This document shows positions 51,444 through 61,700 of a DNA stretch of 64,000 nucleotides, in pieces. The position numbers and the translations under genes are program-made. The notes under the pieces were generated by a model. The model saw only the letters and a program-made list of their open reading frames with translations. It was not told where the DNA came from and searched no databases. The stretch is from Zobellia alginiliquefaciens (GTDB taxonomy: Bacteria > Bacteroidota > Bacteroidia > Flavobacteriales > Flavobacteriaceae), in NCBI RefSeq assembly GCF_029323795.1, contig NZ_CP119758.1, positions 4,216,001 to 4,280,000 of the forward strand, written 5' to 3'. Position 1 is the stretch's first letter; every line of letters begins with the position of its first letter.

Positions 51444-53861
51444 GTGAATTTAAAGTCGTATCATAATAAAAGAGATTTTAAGAACACTCCCGAACCACAA
51501 GGGGGCCTTCAACCTGTATCTAATACACAACGGTTCGTTATTCAACGCCATGCCGCTAGTAGGTTGCATTATGATTTGCGTTTGGAAATAAATGGAACTC
51601 TTAAAAGTTGGGCTATTCCCAAAGGTCCTTCTATGAACCCTAGCGATAAAAGATTAGCTGTTAGAACGGAGGACCACCCTATTGAATACCTTAATTTTCA
51701 AGGCACTATTCCAAAAGGGAATTATGGTGCAGGTAAAATGATTATATGGGATACCGGTACTTTTAAAATAGATGATACCGAAACGGATAAAAGTCTTTCT
51801 GAACAACTAGCGATCGGCAATATAAAATTACTGTTTTACGGGAAAAAAATCCGTGGGCGTTTTGCTTTGGTTCGCACAACTTCAAAAACTGATACGGAGC
51901 AATGGTTACTACTGAAAAAGAAAGATGAGTTCGCTATTACAACTTTTTACGATGCCGAAACCCTAGTACCCATTTCGGAGAGTAAATCTAGCAAAAACAA
52001 TGATGAGATAAAGCCTGGCAGGATACTACAACCTATGCTGGCTTCTAGTACTAAAGAAATTTTTAATGACCCTAATTTCATTTATGAACTAAAGTGGGAT
52101 GGGTATAGGGTTATTTCCCAAATTGCTAATGGAAAAGTGCTATTGCAATCACGTAACGGTATTAATTACAACACAAAGTTCGAAAAATTATATGAGGAGT
52201 TAGGAGCCATAGAACATGAAGTTATTTTAGATGGAGAGGTTGTTTTGGTTGATGCTAATGGCGTTTCACATTTTGGGGAATTACAAAATTACCCTAACGC
52301 CAAAGGCGAACTTCGCTACTACGTTTTTGACATGCTGTATCTCAACGGCCACAGTATGCTCGATTTAAAATTGTTAGAGAGAAAAAGTCTCATTAAAGAG
52401 GTTATAGATGGATTGGTAATTACCCAATACTGCGACCATATAGAAGGTATGGGTGCCGCATTGTACAACAAAGCAATTGAGGCAGGTATGGAAGGCGTAA
52501 TGGCCAAGGAAAAGAATTCAAAGTATACGATTGGCTATCGGACGGAAAAGTGGTTAAAGGTTAAGGGAGTACAAAGTGTCGATGCCATTGTTTGTGGATA
52601 TAGCGAGTCCAATAATAGCCCCCAATTAATTGGTTCGCTCATACTGGGCCAGTATGAAAACAATGTACTGAAGTATATCGGAAATTGTGGGTCTGGTTTT
52701 TCTGACAAGAGCCGAAAAGAACTTCAAGAATCACTTAGAAATTTTGAGATAGAAAAAAGTGTGTTTGAAAAACAAATACCTTTAAAAGGGAGGAAAGCAC
52801 ATTGGTTAGAACCTATATTTGAATGTGAGGTAACTTTTTCGGAGCGTACAAAAAATGGTTTTCTAAGAAACCCCATTTTTAAGAGGTTTACGACTGCTTT
52901 GCCCGAAACTGTTTCGAAAGAGGTAACACCAGCCAAATATAAGGTAAGTGCTAAGAAAGAGGTGATTACCATTGATGGTTTAAAGGTTCCTATCAGTAAC
53001 TTGAACAAAGTCTATTGGCCGCAAAGCCACTTGGTAAAGTATGATTTAATTGATTATTATCTGAATATAGCTGATTTTATATTGCCGCATTTGGTAGATA
53101 GGCCACAAAGTTTGCATAGACATCCCAATGGTATTGAAGAGGAAAGCTTTTACCAAAAAGACAATGATAGTTTGCCCGATTGGTTCGAAACGGTTTCCAT
53201 TTATTCGAAATCCTCTGAACGTGAAATAAATTATTTAATGTGCCAGAATACGGCATCATTAATTTATATGGCTAATTTGGGTTGTATCGAAATTAATCCT
53301 TGGAGTTCAAAAGTGTTTAGCCTTGATTATCCCGATTACGGAATTATAGATTTAGACCCACCGAACGGTTTTGACTTTAAAAATGTGGTGCAAGTAGCAC
53401 AGGAGTTTCGTAAAATCCTGAAGGATATAAAGATTGAAAGCTTTTGCAAGGTTTCGGGTTCAAAAGGTATCCACATTTATCTTCCTATGGCACAGAAATA
53501 CACTTATGAAGAAGTAAGAAATTTTGTAAAACTGATATGCCATTTGGTAGAGGAGAGGTTGCCGAAACTAACTACGTTAGAGCGGACCATAAAAAAGAGA
53601 AACGGAAAAATTTACTTGGACTATCTACAAAACAGAAGGGGGCACACCATTGCTGCTATTCATTCGGTAAGGCCTGTTGAAAAAGCACCTATATCGGCAC
53701 CTATCTTTTGGGACGAGCTGAATGACAAACTTAGTTCACGTAAATTTTTGATGAAAGATTATCCAAAACGATTGGAAAAGCATGGAGACCTATTTAGCAA
53801 ATTGATTAATGCCGACTTTGACATGCAAGCTACATTGTCGAATATTAATGATTTTGATTAA
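51444..53861 (+). CDS. ligD: DNA ligase D (phosphoesterase-ligase-polymerase)
   Basis: 805 residues from GTG 51444. Order is PE-LIG-POL. The 3'-phosphoesterase covers about 28-165, with H36 and H42 in 'RHAASRLHYDLRLE'. The ATP-dependent ligase has the adenylated K217 in 'ELKWDGYR' and 'MEGVMAKEKNSKYTIG' as motif IV. The archaeo-eukaryotic primase-like polymerase runs from about 505, with 'NLNKVYWPQ', 'GIIDLDPPNGF' (catalytic Asp pair) and 'KVSGSKGIHIYLPM'. It trims, fills and seals broken ends held by Ku. All three active sites look whole. It lies 3 bp after ku and 41 bp before the helicase. Confidence 0.96.
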   Translation: MNLKSYHNKRDFKNTPEPQGGLQPVSNTQRFVIQRHAASRLHYDLRLEINGTLKSWAIPKGPSMNPSDKRLAVRTEDHPIEYLNFQGTIPKGNYGAGKMIIWDTGTFKIDDTETDKSLSEQLAIGNIKLLFYGKKIRGRFALVRTTSKTDTEQWLLLKKKDEFAITTFYDAETLVPISESKSSKNNDEIKPGRILQPMLASSTKEIFNDPNFIYELKWDGYRVISQIANGKVLLQSRNGINYNTKFEKLYEELGAIEHEVILDGEVVLVDANGVSHFGELQNYPNAKGELRYYVFDMLYLNGHSMLDLKLLERKSLIKEVIDGLVITQYCDHIEGMGAALYNKAIEAGMEGVMAKEKNSKYTIGYRTEKWLKVKGVQSVDAIVCGYSESNNSPQLIGSLILGQYENNVLKYIGNCGSGFSDKSRKELQESLRNFEIEKSVFEKQIPLKGRKAHWLEPIFECEVTFSERTKNGFLRNPIFKRFTTALPETVSKEVTPAKYKVSAKKEVITIDGLKVPISNLNKVYWPQSHLVKYDLIDYYLNIADFILPHLVDRPQSLHRHPNGIEEESFYQKDNDSLPDWFETVSIYSKSSEREINYLMCQNTASLIYMANLGCIEINPWSSKVFSLDYPDYGIIDLDPPNGFDFKNVVQVAQEFRKILKDIKIESFCKVSGSKGIHIYLPMAQKYTYEEVRNFVKLICHLVEERLPKLTTLERTIKKRNGKIYLDYLQNRRGHTIAAIHSVRPVEKAPISAPIFWDELNDKLSSRKFLMKDYPKRLEKHGDLFSKLINADFDMQATLSNINDFD

Positions 53862-53902
53862 TTTATAGTACACAATTATATTCTAGCATAGAAAGTATTT
53901 TA

Positions 53903-55960
53903 ATGACCCAGAAAGAACTTAACAAAGAACAGCTCAAGGTCGTAGAGTTTTCGGGCAAGCACCTTTTAGTATTAGCCGGCGCAGGAACCGGTAAAACCCG
54001 AACGATTATTGGTAGGGCGACATATCTAATCGAAAACGGTGCAAACCCTTCTAAAATTCAGATTCTAACGTTCACAAAAAAAGCTGCTAATGAAATCGTG
54101 GAACGGGTAAAAGCAAGTTTGCCACAGTCTAGCAGCCGTTCATTGAACGGTGCGACTTTTCACTCTTGGTGTAACCAATTGATAATAAAATACCCAAACC
54201 TGTTCGGTGCGGCCAACTTTACCGTAATTGATCCTGATGACCAATTAGGTCTTATGAAAATGGTTTCCGGTAACCATAGTGATGTATACGGAAAGCTAAG
54301 GATAAAACCGCAACAATTATTGGACACCTATTCGTACGCACGAAATACAAAAAAAAACCTAACAGAATCCCTACGTGCTTTGATTTACAAGGGTAAGGAA
54401 GATAAGGATACCGAGTATGAGATTACGGCAATGAAACCTAATGTGGAAACGTTGCTAAGGGCATATCAGAAAAAAAAAATGGAGCAACGGTATCTAGATT
54501 ATGATGATTTGTTGCTCGTGGTCTCAACACAGTTAAAGTCCAATCCTGATGCAAGAGAGCTACTTTCTCAAGACCTTGAATACCTACTTGTTGATGAAAT
54601 GCAGGACACGAATCCTTTACAGTGGGAGCTATTATCTCCATTTATAGACATATGTAAGCTGTTCTGTGTGGGTGATGATGCACAATCCATATATTCTTTC
54701 CGTGGTGCGGATTTTAAGAATGTACACCAGTTTAAGGAGCGGGTAAAGGATTCTGAAGTATATAAGCTAGAGAAAAACTATCGTTCCACTCAAGAAATCC
54801 TGGACATATCAAACTGGCTGTTGGATAAATCTCCAATTGATTACAAGAAGAAACTGCAATCGGCAAGAGGTGCTGGAGAACTCCCTATTTTATTAAATGT
54901 CAGTGATGAATGGCAAGAAGCAAATTGGGTCGCAGATGAAGTGCTGAAAAACTATACGGATGAAGACCGTCAATTTTCTGACCACCTTATTCTGTCTCGT
55001 TCACAATTCTATACGAAAACATTACAGGCCGTGTTTATTAGGCGGAAGATACCCTATGTTACCTATGGAGGGCGAAAATTTTTACAAGCGGCACATATAA
55101 AAGATTTGGTTTCATTACTAAGAATTGTTAACAACCCTTATGACGAAATAGCGTGGGTTCGTTTCCTTACCTTTTGGGAGGGCATCGGAGAAGTTAGGGC
55201 ATCTAGAATCATGGCGATTATAATTGCTGACGAAGGGAAAACCGATATTCCGACTTTATTGAAAAAAGCCATACCAGGGGATGATGGAATAAAAATCTCA
55301 GAGTTATATAATGCCGTACAAAAAGAAAAGGGGAAGGTCGGCAAAATGGTAGATATTGCTTATGACGCTATGTCGTTGGGACTAGCTTATAAATATAGAA
55401 AAGATTGGATTGAAAAACGGAAAGGAGATTTTCCTGTATTAAAACTATTGGCGGACAGTTATTCAAGTCTTGGGGAATTTATCGGTGAGGGTCTGTTGGA
55501 TAATGCCGATAAAATGAATGGGGCTCCCGTGTTAAGCGAATCACAATTAGATACCGCAGAAATTAAAGATCATGTAATAATTTCTACTATCCATTCGGCT
55601 AAAGGTCTAGAAGCAGATGTTTGTATTGTATTGAATGTATCCCCAAAATCATTTCCATCTTCATGGTCTTTAGATGATTTGGATGCTATTGAAGAAGACC
55701 GCAGGGTTTTGTATGTGGCACTTACGCGTGCGAAGAATAGATTGATTATCACGAGGAATACCGCATCGATTGCGGCTATTCATGGCAAATCTATACCTAC
55801 GGCTAAGGGTCAACAATCCGATGATGCTGAAACATATTTTTTGATGGCTATTCCCCAGAGATTGGTCAAGCAAGAAACGATAGGTCATGATTTTAGAACC
55901 GTTAGAGACGCCCCGGAACCGAATAATATTGATTTGTCCTCTGGGATGGACTTTAGTTAG
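53903..55960 (+). CDS. UvrD/PcrA-like SF1A DNA helicase
   Basis: 685 residues. Walker A 'LAGAGTGKTRTIIGRA' near 28-40, motif Ia 'QILTFTKKAANEI', Walker B 'LLVDEMQDTNPLQWELL' (DEMQD instead of the common DExQD), motif III 'GDDAQSIYSFRGAD', motif IV 'LEKNYRST', motif V 'ISTIHSAKGLEADVCIVL', motif VI 'YVALTRAKNRLII'. A 3'-5' helicase. It lies 41 bp after ligD and 8 bp before the GIY-YIG gene, so it seems tied to end joining rather than to general UvrD duty. Association of such a helicase with Ku/LigD is known in some bacteria, but this exact order may be less common. Confidence 0.93.
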   Translation: MTQKELNKEQLKVVEFSGKHLLVLAGAGTGKTRTIIGRATYLIENGANPSKIQILTFTKKAANEIVERVKASLPQSSSRSLNGATFHSWCNQLIIKYPNLFGAANFTVIDPDDQLGLMKMVSGNHSDVYGKLRIKPQQLLDTYSYARNTKKNLTESLRALIYKGKEDKDTEYEITAMKPNVETLLRAYQKKKMEQRYLDYDDLLLVVSTQLKSNPDARELLSQDLEYLLVDEMQDTNPLQWELLSPFIDICKLFCVGDDAQSIYSFRGADFKNVHQFKERVKDSEVYKLEKNYRSTQEILDISNWLLDKSPIDYKKKLQSARGAGELPILLNVSDEWQEANWVADEVLKNYTDEDRQFSDHLILSRSQFYTKTLQAVFIRRKIPYVTYGGRKFLQAAHIKDLVSLLRIVNNPYDEIAWVRFLTFWEGIGEVRASRIMAIIIADEGKTDIPTLLKKAIPGDDGIKISELYNAVQKEKGKVGKMVDIAYDAMSLGLAYKYRKDWIEKRKGDFPVLKLLADSYSSLGEFIGEGLLDNADKMNGAPVLSESQLDTAEIKDHVIISTIHSAKGLEADVCIVLNVSPKSFPSSWSLDDLDAIEEDRRVLYVALTRAKNRLIITRNTASIAAIHGKSIPTAKGQQSDDAETYFLMAIPQRLVKQETIGHDFRTVRDAPEPNNIDLSSGMDFS

Positions 55961-55968
55961 GATGCACT

Positions 55969-57348
55969 ATGTTAGAAAGAAAATTTGCGGTGGTTACATT
56001 AACCACATTTGGTTATAAACCAAAACCTTTGAGAATTGTACAGTTGACGATAAGTAAACTTAAAGACGGCAGCTACGAACCCGTATTATCAACGAATATC
56101 AATCCTGAAGAGCAAATACCGAACTACATACAGCAAAAAACTGGACTGACTGATGAGGTTTTATTAAAAGCACCATGTTTTCTAGAGTTGGCAGAAATTA
56201 TTTTTAAGGAACTTGAAGAATACGTTATAGTGGGGCATAACGCTTCTTTCTTGCATTATGCGCTACAGTCTGAGTTCAGGGATGTAGGGTTAACCTTTAA
56301 GTTACCACAATTATGCACTCAAAGGCTCGCTAAAAAGCTAATTCCGGATATGTTGAGCTATGAACTATCTTATCTGTGTGGGGTGCTTGGTATACCGTTA
56401 TATAATAATGACGATGTGATAGATTTAAATCGGGCGGTATCCATTATGTTCGATAGACTTTTACAACTTGATGAGCAAGGGAAAGTAGTGTCCCAGCTTT
56501 TAGCACCAAAGGAAAAGAATAGAGTGGCAATGTCAGCAAACATGGAGAATTCCCAATTGACCAGTTTGCCCAGTGAACCAGGCATTTATAAGTTTCAAGA
56601 TCAGGAAGGTGAAGTAATTTATGTAGGTAAGGCTAAGAATATCAAGAAACGGGTATTAAGCCACTTTAGTAATACAAGCGATAAAGAAGTCCTGCTTTGT
56701 GGGGCTACGTACAAAATCGATTTTGAAATAACGGGCAATGAGTTGATAGCGTTGTTACGAGAAGCAGATTTAATCCATAGTCTTGATCCGGTTTACAATT
56801 ACATTCAAAAAAAGGAATACGTTACCTATCATATCATTCCGCAAAAGAATAAAAAGGGTATACTTCAATTAAAAATAGAAAGAAGACCATTTGAACATAC
56901 GCCAACAGAAGTATTTCTCAAGAGAGGGGATGCAATAAATCGGTTAATTGAATTAACAACGAAATTTGAATTATGTCCTACCTATTCAGGTTTAAAGAGT
57001 AAACTTGGTTCTTGTAGGTTTGGTGATATATATACCTGTAAGGGAATTTGTAAAGATTCAGAAAATATTTCGGATTACAACCAAAAAGTGGAGAATGCTT
57101 TACAGTACTTAAATAATGAAAAAGAGAATTACGTAATTTTTGAGAAAGGTCGTGCTAATGATGAACGCAGTTTTGTTTTAGTTCAACATGGTGTTTACCA
57201 GGGCTACGGATTTTTAGATGATTCATGTTCCATTTCCGGAATTGACGACTTGCAGAACATGATGACACCAAAGAGACATACATTTCATTCGGCAAATATT
57301 ATTTCAGCCTATAAAAAACGCAATCCTAAGAATGTCAAAACTTTTTAA
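55969..57348 (+). CDS. Inactive DEDD-exonuclease domain fused to a GIY-YIG nuclease (Cho/UvrC-like)
   Basis: 459 residues. The N-terminal 175 residues follow the fold of a DnaQ-type exonuclease, but its metal residues are gone: 'VVTLTTFG' replaces 'VVDIETTG', 'GHNASFLHYAL' lacks the Asp of 'HNASFD', and 'DVIDLNRAV' replaces the final His/Asp pair. The GIY-YIG domain is intact: GIY 205-207, YVG 218-220, R228 in 'NIKKRVLSHF', E265 ('LLREADLIH') and N277. A Cys-rich segment follows near residues 320-365 ('CPTYSGLKSKLGSCRFG'). It should nick damaged DNA like the repair nuclease Cho; the dead domain may only bind DNA. It is last in the Ku-LigD-helicase operon. Confidence 0.88.
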   Translation: MLERKFAVVTLTTFGYKPKPLRIVQLTISKLKDGSYEPVLSTNINPEEQIPNYIQQKTGLTDEVLLKAPCFLELAEIIFKELEEYVIVGHNASFLHYALQSEFRDVGLTFKLPQLCTQRLAKKLIPDMLSYELSYLCGVLGIPLYNNDDVIDLNRAVSIMFDRLLQLDEQGKVVSQLLAPKEKNRVAMSANMENSQLTSLPSEPGIYKFQDQEGEVIYVGKAKNIKKRVLSHFSNTSDKEVLLCGATYKIDFEITGNELIALLREADLIHSLDPVYNYIQKKEYVTYHIIPQKNKKGILQLKIERRPFEHTPTEVFLKRGDAINRLIELTTKFELCPTYSGLKSKLGSCRFGDIYTCKGICKDSENISDYNQKVENALQYLNNEKENYVIFEKGRANDERSFVLVQHGVYQGYGFLDDSCSISGIDDLQNMMTPKRHTFHSANIISAYKKRNPKNVKTF

Positions 57349-57484
57349 CAATCTTGAAAAGGCACGTTTAATTTCTAATGTATTCTTTCTAATTCCTAAA
57401 CGCAATAGAGTATAGGCTATTTATTTACTATAAATGCGTGGATAACGCCAAGTAACTGTAGCCTTCCGTAAAAGCCCGGATTCT

Positions 57485-57634
57485 CTAATTATGACCGGTA
57501 CCTAAATATGGGAGGAGGTCACCATCTACAAAACGGTCAATTGTACGCACTGAATTTTCCTCGGCGATCATATCATCCAGACAAGTGGTGTAGAAGGTTA
57601 GCTGGGTACTGGATTGTTTCTGTTGATACTCCAT
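57485..57634 (-). mobile_element. Fragment of an IS1182-like transposase
   Basis: The 49 residues on the minus strand match the N-terminus of IS1182-family transposases: 'TQLTFYTTCLDDMIAEEN', 'SVRTIDRFVDGDLLPYLG'. The frame stops at 57485, and no catalytic DDE part is nearby, so only the first tenth remains. The stretch 57635-57715 may be the terminal non-coding end of the element. 57349-57484 shows no other feature. Confidence 0.6.
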
Positions 57635-57715
57635 ACTTAAAGATAAGGAATATCGAACCTTGCGAGGTAAAGCTATCTTTAAGTATTGAGACAGTCTGAC
57701 GTTTTGGCCATGCTC

Positions 57716-57870
57716 AGTGCGGGAGCAAACTAGCGTTTGGTTTCCGCCTCGCACAGAGCGAAATCTTTTGGTTTTGTTTTTTCTTTTTTTGTATTAAAGC
57801 GAAATTCCAAAGATTTCGCGACCTTATAAAAATACGCAAACCCTAGCGTTTAAGTTAGAAGTCCGTATTG
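57716..57870 (+). repeat. 155-bp dispersed repeat, copy 1
   Basis: It matches copy 2 (62200-62354) along its full length with scattered changes. Shared blocks: AGTGCGG at the start, GTTTCCG, GCAC, a GCGAAAT/GCTAAA arm followed by a T-rich tract, CCAAAGATTT, GCGAC, and AGTCCG at the end. Within copy 1, GCGAAATCTTTTGG and CCAAAGATTTCGC can pair into a long hairpin. Both copies flank accessory genes in the same orientation. Confidence 0.65.
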
Positions 57871-57900
57871 TTTATAGGTTGTGTTGTAGCACGTTTTTAT

Positions 57901-58170
57901 TTATTTGTTTAATTTTTCTTTGATTAATATGAAGCTCAATATTGAAAAAATACATATCCCAACAGTCAATAATCCATATTTGAGTAATCCCGTAAATAAT
58001 ACAGAAACAAACTTTGAAGTATATTGATTATAACGAAATGTACTCCATTGTTTAGTAAGTTCATATATTACATTATAATTTTCCATTAAGAAATAACCGA
58101 TAATACAGAATAGACTAATTATGTAAAGTCGTACAATTTTTAAATTTCTTTTATTGCGATTTGATGTCAT
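57901..58170 (-). CDS. Small two-TM protein, unknown
   Basis: 89 residues from ATG 58170 ('MTSNRNKRNLKIVRLYIISL'); a longer frame to 58200 overlaps the preceding gene more. Two hydrophobic segments: 'LYIISLFCIIGYFL' and 'LKYGLLTVGICIFSILSFILI'. The start overlaps the end of the GspG-like gene by 20 bp, so it is translationally coupled. Not recognised. It is the last gene of the cassette. Confidence 0.55.
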   Translation of the reverse strand: MTSNRNKRNLKIVRLYIISLFCIIGYFLMENYNVIYELTKQWSTFRYNQYTSKFVSVLFTGLLKYGLLTVGICIFSILSFILIKEKLNK

Positions 58171-58618
58171 CTCCCGTTTTAAGTTTTCCATCCGAACCAA
58201 CAGAAATGATTAAAAATCCTTGCCCATTCTCCGTAATCTTAAATTCATACTCTCTATTCCAAGCGTCTTTTTTCCAATCTTGTCTCAAAGGATTATTTCC
58301 GATTAATTCATTCAGGTCTGTTGGATATTTTCCAAACTTCTCATTCCAATTTGCCATTCTCTCACTAATTTCAGCTATTTCTTTTTCAGTTTTATCAGGA
58401 TAGATAGACGTTCTTTAATAACCGAAAAATAGTAATGCGCTTATACTTCCAACTACTAAAAACGAAATGACCATAATTGAACTCGGTTGTAGAAAATATT
58501 TCTGAATAGCTCTTTTAACACCATCTTCTTTTTCTTTTTTACTAATTCGTTTCCGATGTTTGTAATCCTCGCGAATAAGTCCAAATTCTGCTAAAGTCGA
58601 AAGTATTAATTTAATCAT
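58151..58618 (-). pseudogene. GspG-like membrane protein split by an in-frame stop
   Basis: Two frames of 67 and 68 codons are in the same register, divided by TAA at 58415-58417 and 19 more open codons. Joined, they give a 155-residue protein: a basic N-terminus ('YKHRKRISKKEKEDGVKR'), a TM helix ('IMVISFLVVGSISALLFFGY'), then a periplasmic domain with type II pseudopilin-like (GspG) features ('YPTDLNELIGNNPLRQDW', 'AWNREYEFKITENGQGFL', 'SVGSDGKLKTGDDI'). The stop falls just after the TM helix and could come from one change in a Tyr codon. Alternatively two real short proteins are made; ATG at 58357 is available. Loss of function is likelier. Confidence 0.6.
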
Positions 58619-58652
58619 TTAGTTGGTTTTGGTAAATGTGCTACAACGGTTC

Positions 58653-58761
58653 GTGTATGATTAGTTGCGGACTTTTCCAACGGAAAATGTCCGCCCGGTT
58701 CTAAAGATAATTGATTGCAAAGGATTCCGTTTAAGGAATCCGCCCGCAATTAATTATACAC
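58653..58761. repeat. Cloverleaf-like palindrome
   Basis: The outer arms (58653-58670 and 58744-58761, 18 bp with two mismatches) enclose two perfect or near-perfect hairpins: GGACTTTTCC-AAC-GGAAAATGTCC (58669-58692) and GGATTCC...GGAATCC (58722-58741). The whole folds as a three-way junction. It separates the small-gene cassette from the T9SS gene's 3' end. It may be an attachment or transposition end, or a transcription stop in both directions. Confidence 0.55.
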
Positions 58762-58779
58762 CGTGTTGGCAACTGGCTT

Positions 58780-61700
58780 TTATCTTTTTAAAGTAAAGTG
58801 GCCCGAAAAAATGGTGCCTTCTCCTAGATTGGCCCGGAACCAATAATCGTTAGAAATCATTTCCCTACCATTGAAAAAACCATCCCAACCTTCGTCTTCA
58901 GGTCGTAATTGGGCCAGTAGTTTTCCATACCTGTCAAAAATATAGACTTGAGCGTCTGGAAATGCTTCGATGCCAAATATTTGCCAATATTCGTTGAAAC
59001 CATCATTGTTTGGGGTAAAAAACCTTGGATAATCGATAAGGGTAACTTGCTGGCTATCTTCTCCACAGCCCTTTTTGTCGCGGACCATAACTGTGTAGTT
59101 GCCCCCAAGGATGTTGGGGAAATAATTACTGTCTTGAAATACCACGCCATCTATCGAATATTCAAAATCTCCATCACCAGAGGCTATAATTTCAATATAA
59201 TTATCGGTAGACAATTCTCGCCGTTTTATTTCAACAATGGTCGGTAGTTCAGACCGAACGAGTTCAAATTCATAGTGGTTTTCGCAGTATAGTCCGTTGG
59301 TAGTTTGACCAATTGTAAGGGTATACATTCCTTCGCTCGTAAGTTCCGTTTCAAAAGCGTTGGAGATTACAGAGCCGTCCGGTTGGGTCCATTGGTAATA
59401 TTCAAAATCGGTTTCTATTTGTATCGCTAATGAGGGTTCAAGTCCGCATATAAAATATGTTTCCTCTAACAAGGCTGTTGATGGTAGTTCAGTAACCACT
59501 AGGTCAATGCTGGTTTCCGAATAACATAAATTGTTCAGTTCATTTTCCACACGTACCAATAAGGTTTGATTCCATGCTGCGGTATTTTCGTAAAAACTGG
59601 GCAGTGGATTTGGCAATTCCACGCCATCTTCTTGAATGAAATGTGTGACCAAGCCTGTCTGACTTCCCAGGATTTCAGCCTCAACATGGGAAAGGTCAAA
59701 TTGGGCGAAACCATTCCCCAAATCACAGGCGTAGATGGGTTGCGGGCTATTGAGTTGGGGTTGCGAAGACGTGCGTAGCAATAGCTGGGTCTCTTCATAG
59801 CAGTAGGTCTCCTCGTTGGTTACCCGTACGGTAATGGTTTCCTCATTGCTGACCGTATTGGTATACGGATTGGGTAAAGGGCTGGGCAATACAAGGCCAT
59901 TTCCATCAAAGTAGGATACCGTTAGACCAATTTGGCCCCTAGTAACCTGAGATTCCACATTGGAAGTGTCAAAATATTCTGAAATGTCATCACCATTATC
60001 ATCACAACCAATCAAAACTTCGGGTTCATACGCCATTGGAAGTGGATTGACCATTAATCGAAATGAAGCTTCGTTAGTGCAGTTGTTGACACTTTCCACC
60101 ACCTGTACCGTAATAACCTCTTCATTGGCAACAAGGTTCTCCACAGCATTTAAAGGGTCCCCAATAGGACTGCCATCGGCGCGATAAAATGAGACGGAAG
60201 CTGCAGTATTATCGGCCAAGATAATATTTTGTACCTGTTCCAAATCGAAGGTTGAAAATCCGTCCGTTCCATTGCTGCAAACAAAGAGGTCGGTAACTGA
60301 AGAAAGGTCGGGAATCGGATGTACAATCAAGTCAAATGTCGTTTCGGAATAACAACATAGATTATTGGCATGGGCTACCCTGACCACTATGGTTTCCCTA
60401 TCCCTTACCGTGTTGGTAAATGTATCAGGTAAGGTTTCATATTCATTTCCACTCCCATCAATAAAGGTAACTTTCATATAGTTTTGGCCGCCTAAGACTT
60501 GTGCGACAGTCTGCGAAACATCGAACGAAGATGAAATTCCAGTGCCGAAAATGTCTTCACAAGCATAAAGGTTATCTATGCCATACGCATTTGGAGGTTC
60601 TTTGGCCTCTATGGTTTCCGTCAATACTTCAATAGTACCATCATTACCCGTTACCGTGGCTGTAATTGTGTAATTGCCGTCAGAAGAAAAATCATGAAAG
60701 GGTGATAAATCATTGGAACTATTGTCACCCCCCGATGCAGGGTCTCCAAAATCCCACACTACCGAAGCAACATTTCCAGCCGGTGTCACGCTGAATTCCT
60801 TTAAAAATTCTGAACAGACATTGGATATGTTCATTGAAAAATTATTGGTGACGTGATGTACGTCTCCTGTGACATTGATGTAAAAATTGGCATCAGGCCT
60901 TCCAAAATCTTGGGTGTCTACGTATTCGTCAAAGCCGAAATCGTGTTCGGATGAGGTTCTAGTACATCCTCTTTGCCATGAAACACCTGTATCTTGGCTA
61001 GAACCTGCAATAAATGCCAAGCCATCTCCATATACAATTCCTTTATGTACTTCAACAAGAATACGATTGACTCCAGCCGGGACGACGATAGGAGTATCAA
61101 AGGCTACATTTATAATTCGAGAATTCCTATCTATATTCGGTGAAAGCTGTTGATATTGACTACTGCCTATTAAATTTGCTTCAGAAAATGAATCTGGAAA
61201 ATTGTCATCAATCTCATAAATATTGAAGCTTATTTCGGGAAGCCACCCTACTTTATTAATGCCAACTTGCCCAGAGGTAATTACAAATTCTTCATCGTCA
61301 GAGATTCCAAAATCATCTAAATAAAAGTCTCTTGCCCAATAAATATAAGAGGAGGAGCACGAGTGTATTCGAGTTTCTATGATATCGTCACATAAATTAT
61401 GGGATAGGGTTACTGATGCGCCGCTTTGGGCAATGTTTTGGATTTCTCCAGTGACATTTATAAAAAAATTGGCATCAGAAACGGATGTATTTAAGTCTTC
61501 GGTGCTAATATGCGTATAATGTTCCCTGCATCCTTTAAACCAAGAGGTGTCATTGTCAAATTCAGTGCCCGCAATTAAAACCTCTTTGTAGTCATCATTA
61601 TAAATGTCGTCCATTTGCGTGACCTCTACCAAAATTCGTTCAACGCCTGCAGGTATGACTACCGGGGAATCAAAATTTATCTGAACGATTTCAGGTGTAT

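Larger units (their letters stand above)
57883..58647. repeat. 10-bp inverted repeat bounding a small-gene cassette
   Basis: GTTGTAGCAC (57883-57892) and its reverse complement GTGCTACAAC (58638-58647) enclose the three minus-strand small ORFs. Such bounded blocks of small genes suggest a movable cassette. Core bases do not fit the classical integron GTTRRRY rule, so an integron is not claimed. Confidence 0.4.

Noticed and set aside
57883-58761. Integron with attC sites
   Set aside because: Cassette-like small genes and palindromes are present, but the GTTRRRY core rule is not met and no integron integrase is in the window.
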